The position numbers were made by a program, and so were the translations under genes. Under the pieces are notes generated by a model. It searched no databases, was not told the DNA's origin, and saw only the letters and a list, made by a program, of their open reading frames with translations. Below, in pieces: positions 8,635 through 15,148 of a stretch of 18,683 bases of DNA. Origin of the DNA: JAGLTN01 sp035403325 (lineage in GTDB: Bacteria > Planctomycetota > Phycisphaerae > Sedimentisphaerales > Anaerobacaceae). The stretch is taken from assembly GCA_964492365.1 (NCBI GenBank), contig CAZBKA010000058.1, positions 1 through 18,683 of the forward strand, in the 5' to 3' direction. How positions within the stretch are numbered: position 1 is the stretch's first letter; each line of letters starts with the position of its first letter.

Positions 8635-8652
8635 AGTTATTTTTTGATAACT
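8635..8652. terminator. Weak AT-rich inverted repeat between convergent genes
   Basis: AGTTAT and ATAACT form a 6-bp inverted repeat around a TTTTTG loop, between the convergent ends of plsY and the receiver gene; its right arm touches the last two bases of the receiver stop codon. It could act as a weak terminator, but the stem has few GC pairs and no long T run follows on either strand. Confidence 0.25.
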
Positions 8653-9106
8653 ATGCTTTCAAGGTTTCGCATTCCTCAACAAAGTTTTTAGAATAACCAT
8701 CGATTTCCACCTCTGTAATAATTGGACTCAGGTAGATTTTGTCTCCTAACACGGTTTTCACAGCCATAACTATTTCTTCAAAAAGATAATCTTTAAATAT
8801 ATAGCCGCAAATGCCTGCATTAAACATCTCACTGATAACCATTTCGTCCAACAGCTTAGACAATGCCACTAACTTGACATGTGGAAATTCTTTTAACATC
8901 TGCTGTATCATTTCTATAGTATTGAAACTAGGTATGTTGACATCAAATATTACAACATCTGGCTTAAACTTACGAACCATCAGCAATGTCTCAAAACCAT
9001 CCTCTGCTTCTGCCACAACTTTAATATCACCGTGACTCTCAAGAAGTGACCTCACACCCTGCCTTACGATTCCATGATCATCAGAAATCAGAACTTTAGA
9101 TACCAT
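8651..9106 (-). CDS. Stand-alone NarL-type response regulator receiver
   Basis: A 151-residue receiver-domain protein. From its start it shows the acidic pair D9-D10 followed by HGIVRQGVRSLL, typical of NarL/LuxR-type regulators. The phospho-acceptor is D55 (VVIFDVNIP), the Ser/Thr switch is S83 and the conserved lysine is K105 in GYIFKD. The receiver ends at about residue 122; the remaining ~29 residues include KIYLSP, the usual lead into the LuxR helix-turn-helix, but the protein then stops and no DNA-binding domain follows. Only 47 bp separate it from plsY, so none is hidden by a simple frameshift. I chose ATG 9106 because GGAGG lies 8 nt upstream; an in-frame ATG at 9121 is part of that ribosome-binding region. 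It may signal through protein contacts or be a decayed regulator. No histidine kinase is nearby. Confidence 0.8.
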   Translation of the reverse strand: MVSKVLISDDHGIVRQGVRSLLESHGDIKVVAEAEDGFETLLMVRKFKPDVVIFDVNIPSFNTIEMIQQMLKEFPHVKLVALSKLLDEMVISEMFNAGICGYIFKDYLFEEIVMAVKTVLGDKIYLSPIITEVEIDGYSKNFVEECETLKA

Positions 9107-9302
9107 TTGATCTTCCTCCATATCTACAATCAGAAAAGAATTCTATAAATATTTTCCCATTCATTGCCCCCCCCTCAAAAAAACAATAATTTACAGCCTT
9201 TACGAATCTTTCGGTATTCAGTATCGTTTTTAACATAACAAATACCTGCTGTACGATCCCCTGAAACAACTTTGCAACATCTATAGTAGTAAAATCTGTC
9301 AT
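9096..9302 (-). CDS. Possible small ORF upstream of receiver, contains G8 tract
   Basis: A 68-codon reading frame (ATG at 9302; an alternative TTG at 9311) lies between the gatB terminator and the receiver gene and overlaps the receiver start by 11 bp. The first ~45 residues (TDFTTIDVAKLFQGIVQQVF...) look like a plausible amphipathic helical protein. The frame passes through a run of eight G on the coding strand (9167-9174) preceded by seven T. One extra G would give a different tail ending at a TGA before the receiver; one fewer G would stop within a few codons. I do not recognise the protein, no good Shine-Dalgarno is visible, and it may be a remnant of a larger sensor or simply non-coding leader. 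Confidence 0.3.
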   Translation of the reverse strand: MTDFTTIDVAKLFQGIVQQVFVMLKTILNTERFVKAVNYCFFEGGAMNGKIFIEFFSDCRYGGRSNGI

Positions 9303-9340
9303 TTTACCCAAAAACTTTAATATTTCTTTTGAAAATAAAC

Positions 9341-9367
9341 AAAAAAAATACTTTTGTATGAAAAGTA
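9341..9367 (-). terminator. Intrinsic terminator after gatB
   Basis: On the minus strand, TACTTTT and AAAAGTA pair as a 7-bp stem around a 5-nt loop, followed at once by a run of eight T. It starts 9 nt beyond the gatB stop, in the right place to end the gatCAB transcript. The stem is AT-rich, so it may be leaky. Confidence 0.6.
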
Positions 9368-9375
9368 ACCATAAT

Positions 9376-10839
9376 TTAATTAAGTTTTTTATTCAAGATA
9401 TCAGATACTATTTCAGGGTTAGCTTGTCCCTTGGTTCTCCGGATGACCTGCCCAAGTAAAAACCCAATCGCCGCCTTACTTTTCTTACCGCCGCTGCGAA
9501 CGTCAGCAACCGCCTTTGCATTCTCAGCCAGCACTGCATCAACAAATGTCACTAACTCCCCTGCATTACTCTTTTGTATAAGATTAAGCTCCCTGATAAT
9601 TTGCTCAGGCTCTTTTCTACTGACAATCATTTCATGTATCACCTTGTCGCCTGCAGAAGAACTTATGTCGCCATTACCGATCATTCGAGCAAGTGTCACT
9701 ATATCAACCTCCTTCAAACCGAGCTCTGCCAGACTGCACCCTCTCTCATTAGCAATCTTCAGTCCAACCTGTGTAATCAAATTGCAAACCCGCTTGGGTT
9801 CACCACCTGCTTTAACAACCCTCTCAAAAAATTCAGCATTGGTCCGTTCACTTGTCAAAACACCAGCATCATACTCACTTAAATTATACTCTGCCATATA
9901 ACGCATCTGCTTTTTCAAAGGCAACTCACACAGCCGCCCTCTTATCTCTTCAAACCACTCATCTGTCACCACTACAGGTAAAATATCTGGGTCAGGAAAA
10001 TATCTATAATCAGAAGCTTCTTCTTTCCCCCTCTGCAAAACTGTCTGCTGGCCTGCATCATCCCAGCCGCGAGTAGTCTTATTACCCTTAACCATCACAC
10101 AAGCTGTCCGATCAAACTCCTCAAGCTGGCGAACAACTTCATAGTTAACACTCCTCTCCAAAGCCCTGAAACTGTTAAGGTTCTTGATCTCAACTATAGG
10201 CGTTCTGTATTCTTTACCGTCTTTAATAATTATTAAATTAACATTAGGCTCAAAACGCATGTGTCCCTTCTGCATATCAGCATCAGAAATACCGAGGTAT
10301 CTCACTATCCTCTGCAATTCAACAGCCATCACACGAACCTCAGAACCGCTATTCATATCAGGTTCCGTGACAATCTCAAGCAAAGGTGTCCCTGCCCTGT
10401 TTAAATCAACTCGTGAATAGTTCCCGCTCGTGTGCGTATTCTTACCCGCATCTTCCTCAAGATGTGCCCTTGTAATACGTATCTTCTTAACCTGTCCATC
10501 ATCAGTCGGTATCTCAATATATCCATGCTCACTGAAAGGCAGATCATACTGGGTTATCTGGTAATTTTTTGGCAAATCAGGATAATAATAACCCTTCCTG
10601 TCCCACTTGGTAAACCTGGAAATTTCACAGTTAAGCGCAAGCCCCGCCAGCACAGCATACTCAAATGCTTTCTTGTTCATTACAGGAAGTGCCCCAGGCA
10701 AACCCAGACAAACCGGACAAACCCTGCTGTTGGCTTGCTGATCATATACAAGCTCACAGCCGCAAAACATTTTCGTCGCAGTCCGAAGATGCACATGAAT
10801 TTCCAAACCTATAATAACTCTGTATTCCAGATCAGCCAT
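9376..10839 (-). CDS. gatB: Aspartyl/glutamyl-tRNA amidotransferase subunit B
   Basis: GatB is the kinase/tRNA-binding subunit of the GatCAB complex. It activates misacylated Glu-tRNA(Gln) or Asp-tRNA(Asn) with ATP and accepts ammonia from GatA. Signatures are VIIGLEIHVHL at the N terminus, the paired cysteines MFCGC and RVCPVCLG (zinc site), YYYPDLPKNYQITQYDLP, HLEEDAGKNTH, VDLNRAGTPLLEIVTEPD and the DYRYFPDPD segment, followed by a C-terminal YqeY-like tRNA-binding domain. From ATG 10839 the protein is 487 residues, near the family norm. An upstream in-frame ATG at 10881 would add 14 unconserved residues and overlap gatA, so I prefer 10839, which sits 11 nt after the gatA stop. Confidence 0.96.
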   Translation of the reverse strand: MADLEYRVIIGLEIHVHLRTATKMFCGCELVYDQQANSRVCPVCLGLPGALPVMNKKAFEYAVLAGLALNCEISRFTKWDRKGYYYPDLPKNYQITQYDLPFSEHGYIEIPTDDGQVKKIRITRAHLEEDAGKNTHTSGNYSRVDLNRAGTPLLEIVTEPDMNSGSEVRVMAVELQRIVRYLGISDADMQKGHMRFEPNVNLIIIKDGKEYRTPIVEIKNLNSFRALERSVNYEVVRQLEEFDRTACVMVKGNKTTRGWDDAGQQTVLQRGKEEASDYRYFPDPDILPVVVTDEWFEEIRGRLCELPLKKQMRYMAEYNLSEYDAGVLTSERTNAEFFERVVKAGGEPKRVCNLITQVGLKIANERGCSLAELGLKEVDIVTLARMIGNGDISSSAGDKVIHEMIVSRKEPEQIIRELNLIQKSNAGELVTFVDAVLAENAKAVADVRSGGKKSKAAIGFLLGQVIRRTKGQANPEIVSDILNKKLN

Positions 10840-10850
10840 TTCAAAACTCA

Positions 10851-12326
10851 CTAAACTACATTTGCTTTTTTCTTGTTCCATTGGAACTGTGATTCATACA
10901 TTCTGGCAATCCTCAGCAATTTAGCCTCCGCAAACATAGGGGCTAATATCTGCAAACCAACTGGCAACCCGGATCTATCGAACCCGCAGGGAACACTGAT
11001 CCCAGGAACTCCCGCAAGATTAACAGCAATAGTATAAATATCAGAAAGATACATCTTCAATGGATCATTTATTTTCTCACCAACCTTAAAAGCGGTCGTC
11101 GGCGATACCGGCATCATAATACAATCACACTTTTCAAACGCATTAATAAAGTCACCTCGTATCAGGTTACGCACCTTCAGTGCCTTAAGATAATATGCAT
11201 CATAATACCCGCTCGAAAGAGCATATGTCCCCAGCATTATTCTTCGCTTAACCTCTTTACCAAACCCATCCCCACGTGACTTTGAATAAACTTCAATGTA
11301 ATCCTTAGGCTCAGCCGTTCGGTATCCATAATGAACCCCATCAAACCTTGCCAGATTACTCGACGCTTCTGCTGTAGCTATCATATAATAAGCCGCTATC
11401 GAATAATCGAAATAAGGCATCTCTATTTCAACAACCGCCGCCCCAATTCTCTTATAAACTTCTATCGCAGTTTCTGTCGCCAAGCGAACCCCTTCATCTG
11501 CGCCATCGTTAAATTTTGTCACAACGCCAATCTTAAGACCATCAACTCCATCATTAATCCTGACAAGATAATCATCAACCGGGGCCTTTATTTCATCGAC
11601 ACTAGTACTGTCCCTCTCATCATGGCCTGCGATAACACCAAGCATCAACGCCGCATCTGTTACGCTTTTAGTTATAGGTCCGATCTGTTCCAGACTTGAA
11701 CCGTAAGCAACCAGACCATATCTGGAAACTCGACCATAAGTAGGTTTTAAACCAACCACTCCACAAAAACTCGCAGGTTGACGAATAGAACCTCCGGTAT
11801 CACTGCCCAATGCACCAAAACACATATCTGCAGCAACCGCCGCCGCTGAACCACCGCTGCTTCCGCCCGGAACCATCTCAATATTCCACGGATTAAACGT
11901 TTGCTTCAATCCCGAATTCTCCGTACTTGACCCCATCGCAAACTCATCAAGATTTGTCTTGCCAATTATAACAGCATCCGCCGCGGATAATCTCTCGACA
12001 ACTGTAGCATTATAAGGAGCATGAAAATTTTTCAGCATCTTCGATCCGCAAGTAGTTACCCCGAAATCAGTACATAAATTATCCTTCAAAGCAATCGGAA
12101 CACCAGCAAGAGCTCCAACCTTTTCACCTGCTGCAATTTTTGCGTCTATTTTCTCAGCCTTAGCTATCGCCCGCTCTTTGAAAGTACTGATATAAGCACC
12201 TATCGAAGCATCATATCTCTCAATGGATTCAAAAACCGCCTCGACAGCGGAAACACTCTTAACTCGCCCAGCCGCTATCTCTTCCCGCAGTTCCTTAATT
12301 CCCATGTCCAACAATTTATTCCGCAT
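10851..12326 (-). CDS. gatA: Aspartyl/glutamyl-tRNA amidotransferase subunit A (glutaminase)
   Basis: GatA hydrolyses glutamine and supplies ammonia to GatB. It is an amidase-signature enzyme, and the Ser-cisSer-Lys triad is complete. Counted from the upstream TTG at 12332, the residues are K83 in PIALKDN, S158 in VPGGSSGGSAAAVAA and the nucleophile S182 in GSDTGGSIRQPASFCG; counted from the chosen ATG each is two lower. The remaining protein (GLKPTYGRVSRYGLVAYGSS, PITKS, and the C-terminal GLPVGLQILAP) follows the GatA family along its whole length of about 490 residues. I prefer ATG 12326 because AAGG lies about 9 nt upstream; the TTG at 12332 would leave only 3 nt. It is the middle gene of gatCAB and lies about 40 nt after gatC. 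Confidence 0.97.
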   Translation of the reverse strand: MRNKLLDMGIKELREEIAAGRVKSVSAVEAVFESIERYDASIGAYISTFKERAIAKAEKIDAKIAAGEKVGALAGVPIALKDNLCTDFGVTTCGSKMLKNFHAPYNATVVERLSAADAVIIGKTNLDEFAMGSSTENSGLKQTFNPWNIEMVPGGSSGGSAAAVAADMCFGALGSDTGGSIRQPASFCGVVGLKPTYGRVSRYGLVAYGSSLEQIGPITKSVTDAALMLGVIAGHDERDSTSVDEIKAPVDDYLVRINDGVDGLKIGVVTKFNDGADEGVRLATETAIEVYKRIGAAVVEIEMPYFDYSIAAYYMIATAEASSNLARFDGVHYGYRTAEPKDYIEVYSKSRGDGFGKEVKRRIMLGTYALSSGYYDAYYLKALKVRNLIRGDFINAFEKCDCIMMPVSPTTAFKVGEKINDPLKMYLSDIYTIAVNLAGVPGISVPCGFDRSGLPVGLQILAPMFAEAKLLRIARMYESQFQWNKKKANVV

Positions 12327-12365
12327 TATCAAAAACCTTTTTGCTATTACTCCGTCAACTGAAAA

Positions 12366-12671
12366 TCAGGCTCCTGAATTGTCATCAAGTATTTTGGGAA
12401 CCTTGAAAAAATCACCATCCATCTCTGGTGCATTGGCAAGCGTTTTATCAACACCAAGAGACTCACGTACAACATCATCCCTGAAACAGTTAGTGATCCC
12501 AAGGCAATGCGATAAAGGCTCAACACAATCAGTATCAACTTCGTTCATCTTTTCTACATACGCGAGAATCTCGCTAAGCTGACCTGAATACTCCCGCACC
12601 TCCGAATCACTTAGCTCGAGCCTTGAAAGCTTTGCAACTTTCCTCACCTGTTCTGCGTCAATCTTTTCCAT
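12366..12671 (-). CDS. gatC: Aspartyl/glutamyl-tRNA amidotransferase subunit C
   Basis: GatC is the small stabilising subunit that wraps around GatA in the GatCAB complex, needed where GlnRS or AsnRS is absent. The protein shows the family pattern IDAEQVRKVAKLSRLELSDSE, a helical middle with LSEILAYVEKMNEVDTD, then VEPLSH and the C-terminal R-D-D-V...N-A-P...F-F-K-V-P-K-I. Length is 101 residues from ATG 12671. An in-frame ATG at 12683 adds MEYE but lies directly on the T-run of a terminator; GGAA 6 nt before 12671 makes the later start slightly more likely. It heads gatCAB, which probably has its own promoter overlapping the upstream terminator. Confidence 0.93.
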   Translation of the reverse strand: MEKIDAEQVRKVAKLSRLELSDSEVREYSGQLSEILAYVEKMNEVDTDCVEPLSHCLGITNCFRDDVVRESLGVDKTLANAPEMDGDFFKVPKILDDNSGA

Positions 12672-12683
12672 TTCATATTCCAT

Positions 12684-12717
12684 AAAAAAAGCGAGGGCAG
12701 AATAACCAGCCTCGCTT
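12684..12717 (-). terminator. Intrinsic terminator after rpmB
   Basis: On the minus strand AAGCGAGG (12717-12710) pairs perfectly with CCTCGCTT (12696-12689) around a 13-nt loop, and the T-run continues to 12684. It lies about 30 nt beyond the rpmB stop. The T-run ends at the first in-frame ATG of gatC, so any rpmB-gatC read-through RNA must pass this hairpin. Confidence 0.75.
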
Positions 12718-12742
12718 ATAAAACGCGTAAAATTATGATCAA
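12715..12742 (-). promoter_or_regulatory. Candidate sigma70-type promoter for gatCAB
   Basis: On the minus strand TTGATC (12742-12737) and TATAAG (12720-12715) are separated by 16 bp. Initiation would fall near 12707-12709, just past the 5' arm of the terminator hairpin, so this RNA could not form that hairpin. The match is imperfect (4/6 and 5/6). Confidence 0.4.
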
Positions 12743-12748
12743 ATTTAA

Positions 12749-13015
12749 TTAAGCTATCGCCTTTTCAGCGGGCTTATAGTTTCGCTTAGGTGGCTTAACA
12801 ATCAACCCCATACGGATCGCCTTAGCTGAAACCTTGATTCTGCAAACTTCGCCGTCAATAACTGCACGAACCTTCTGAATATTAGGTCTAAATTTTCTCC
12901 TGGTTACACCGGCAACATTTCTACCAACACCACCAAGGTACTTAGCCTTACCACGTCTGCAAATACTTCTGCCCGATACGGTTCGTCTACCTGTAAAAAA
13001 ACAAACTCTTGACAT
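12749..13015 (-). CDS. rpmB: Large ribosomal subunit protein bL28
   Basis: An 88-residue basic ribosomal protein of the bL28 family, part of the 50S subunit. The N terminus SRVCFFTGRRTVSGR matches the usual CxxTGK/R-GN pattern only in part, and is followed by VAGVTRRKFRPNIQKVRAV, the conserved core of the family (N-SH-A--KTKRRFLPNLQ in others). The first cysteine (C5) is present but the second C-x-x-C pair of zinc-type L28 is not evident. A strong ribosome-binding site AGGAG lies 7 nt before the ATG. The gene has its own promoter and terminator and stands upstream of gatCAB. Confidence 0.92.
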   Translation of the reverse strand: MSRVCFFTGRRTVSGRSICRRGKAKYLGGVGRNVAGVTRRKFRPNIQKVRAVIDGEVCRIKVSAKAIRMGLIVKPPKRNYKPAEKAIA

Positions 13016-13070
13016 TTCTATACTCCTGTCATACTTAGCTTTTTAAAGTTATCTTTCTATAAACCTTAAG

Positions 13071-13098
13071 AGTATAGGGCTTATTATAAACATTGCAA
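13071..13098 (-). promoter_or_regulatory. Candidate promoter for rpmB
   Basis: On the minus strand TTGCAA (13098-13093) and TATACT (13076-13071) are 16 bp apart, with matches of 4/6 and 5/6 to the sigma70 consensus. It would give a leader of about 45-50 nt ending in the AGGAG of rpmB. Confidence 0.4.
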
Positions 13099-13234
13099 GT
13101 ATAAACCTTATTTTAATCAAAAAAAGCTTACTATTCATCCTCCCGAAACCTGCTAAACCCCAAAAATCTGCTTTTTTAGCTGTCAAATCCACACTAAACC
13201 GGTTCATATATCCCGTATTCCTGACGTAAAACAA

Positions 13235-13252
13235 GTTTTTTTTAAAAAAAAC
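13235..13252. repeat. Perfect GT8A8C palindrome between divergent genes
   Basis: An 18-bp perfect palindrome made of G, eight T, eight A and C lies 10 bp upstream of the first possible start codon of the membrane protein gene, in the 246-bp divergent region with rpmB. T8A8 is rigid DNA and could act as a promoter-proximal element; no other motif is clear in this spacer. Confidence 0.5.
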
Positions 13253-13261
13253 ATCTGTATT

Positions 13262-15148
13262 TTGTCAAAAAAAACTATAAAATATCCCACCATGCAAGAA
13301 ATAAACCAAATATCTGCAAAATCACTTCAGGGCAAAGTTTCTTTACCATCTTTGTTCTTTATATTTTATTTCCTCAGCGTCTACCTGATAGTAAATCCTG
13401 TTCTTATCTACCATGGCGGCACTACCATAACGAATTTTCCGGCATTTTTCACAGGTTCGGATTTTTTATACAAACATTTTGCAAATCCAGCAGAACCATC
13501 CCTGTACATTTACGCTTTTATTGCTCAATTCTTCTATTTCAATTCCACAGGGGCACTGGTTATAACAATACAGGCTTGGCTGTTTTTTATCGTAATAACC
13601 AATATTATTAAAAAACTCAATCTTAACTGCCTGATTTACTTAAATTACCTGCCCCCGCTTATAATTCTTTTTCTATATAACCACTATACGTTCCATTTCG
13701 CAGCATTAAACAACATCATAATCAATCTGATTTTATTCCTTCTCTATATCAAATTACCATCCAAGACAAAACCAATAACAATGATATTGGCCTGGCCCAC
13801 AATATATTACATCCTTGGGCCATCCCTTGCATACCTGGCTGTTTTATGTCTTACTTATGAACTATTTTTTGAAAAAAACTATACTAATGCTGTTTTAAAT
13901 ACAGCTTTGGCAGTAATCGCACCCTACATTATCGGTGTCGGATATTGTAATACTCCCATTAAAGAAGCATATTGCAGTACTTTTCCATTTTCATGGGAAA
14001 CTGTAAGTTTTGCTGAACGAAAAAAATTGCTATCTCTCATTTATGTTCTTTATTGCATGCCGATAGTGATATGTCTATTGGCTGGAGTATGCAGTATTAT
14101 AAAAATAAAATTAAAAAAATCAGCCGCTCACACCGGAAAACCTGAATATAATATAATTGCTGCTGCAACAGTCGCCATTATTGCTTTAGCTGTGATATCT
14201 TTAGCATACGACAAAAAACAAAAGGCTTTTTTTGCTCTCGACTACAACGCATATCACAAAAACTGGTCTAAGGTACTTTATTATGCTGATCAATTGCCTT
14301 TTAATCTTCTGGCCACCCATCAGGCAACAAGAGCCTTGTATTACACTGGCAGATTAAACGAAGATATGTTCAAATACCCCCAGCAACCACACGCCCTGCT
14401 GTTCACTGATAATAATATCCTTCATACTAGTCTCACAATTTTTGATACTTATCTTGATCTGGGATTGATAAACCTCGCTGAACACTACCTCGTCCGTAAC
14501 ATAAGCTATGCTGGCGAACGTGATATTTTTATCCAGAGGCTGGCTTGGATAAATATGATAAAGGGAAACGCTGGTACCGCAAAAACTTACCTGACCGCTC
14601 TAAGCAAAACACTTTTCCAGCGAGGCTGGGCGAATGAACAACTAAGAGCCATAAAACAGGATCCATTCTTATCCTTCACAGACAATAATGAAATTCAATT
14701 TGCACGCAAAAATAAAATTATTAAAGACATAAGTATGTCCTTAATGACACAACTGGATTATCTTACTTACCTGCTCGAAGCAAACCCAAAAAACAAAATG
14801 GCTTTTGAATATATGATGGCATGGTACTTAATAACGAAAAATACAGATAAATTTGTCGATAATTTAGGTCAACTACGCGACTTTGGCTACGAACAACTGC
14901 CCACTGTTTACCAGCATGCTATTCTGATGCATGTGTACAGCACGCAAAAAGAGGTAAATATGCAAGGATTCAAAATATCACCACAGACTATCGAATATGC
15001 TAAACAGTTCTATTCTGTAATGAAACAATACGCCGGGGATGAACAACTCCAGCTGAAAATGCTTAACGAAAAATATGGTGATACTTACTTTTATTACTAT
15101 GTAAGAAAATTCAATAAAATGCCTAAATTTTCAGGGCGGCCAGAATGA
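13262..15148 (+). CDS. Polytopic membrane protein, DUF6057-like, with soluble C-terminal half
   Basis: A 628-residue protein of unknown function. Hydrophobic segments occupy about residues 29-50, 81-116, 123-140, 148-163, 172-200, 211-229, 257-282 and 297-316, giving roughly eight transmembrane helices. Residues 320-628 are soluble and helical-looking, with a segment YHKNWSKVLYYADQLPFNLL (331-350) followed by ALYYTGRL, resembling TPR-like helical pairs. This layout and segment recall the DUF6057 family of Bacteroidota and Planctomycetota; I recall the family rather than having searched for it. The start is uncertain: TTG at 13262 or ATG at 13292, neither with a good Shine-Dalgarno. The stop overlaps the next gene by ATGA, so the two products are probably made in step and may act together. 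Confidence 0.72.
   Translation: MSKKTIKYPTMQEINQISAKSLQGKVSLPSLFFIFYFLSVYLIVNPVLIYHGGTTITNFPAFFTGSDFLYKHFANPAEPSLYIYAFIAQFFYFNSTGALVITIQAWLFFIVITNIIKKLNLNCLIYLNYLPPLIILFLYNHYTFHFAALNNIIINLILFLLYIKLPSKTKPITMILAWPTIYYILGPSLAYLAVLCLTYELFFEKNYTNAVLNTALAVIAPYIIGVGYCNTPIKEAYCSTFPFSWETVSFAERKKLLSLIYVLYCMPIVICLLAGVCSIIKIKLKKSAAHTGKPEYNIIAAATVAIIALAVISLAYDKKQKAFFALDYNAYHKNWSKVLYYADQLPFNLLATHQATRALYYTGRLNEDMFKYPQQPHALLFTDNNILHTSLTIFDTYLDLGLINLAEHYLVRNISYAGERDIFIQRLAWINMIKGNAGTAKTYLTALSKTLFQRGWANEQLRAIKQDPFLSFTDNNEIQFARKNKIIKDISMSLMTQLDYLTYLLEANPKNKMAFEYMMAWYLITKNTDKFVDNLGQLRDFGYEQLPTVYQHAILMHVYSTQKEVNMQGFKISPQTIEYAKQFYSVMKQYAGDEQLQLKMLNEKYGDTYFYYYVRKFNKMPKFSGRPE

Noticed and set aside
8604..8650. Search for a frameshifted HTH domain beyond the receiver stop.
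   Set aside because: Only 47 bp remain before plsY and no HTH-like sequence is present, so the domain is absent rather than frameshifted.
13049..13234. 61-codon minus-strand frame upstream of rpmB (MFYVRNTGYMNRF...).
   Set aside because: It overlaps the likely rpmB promoter, has no ribosome-binding site and no recognisable features; most likely spurious.
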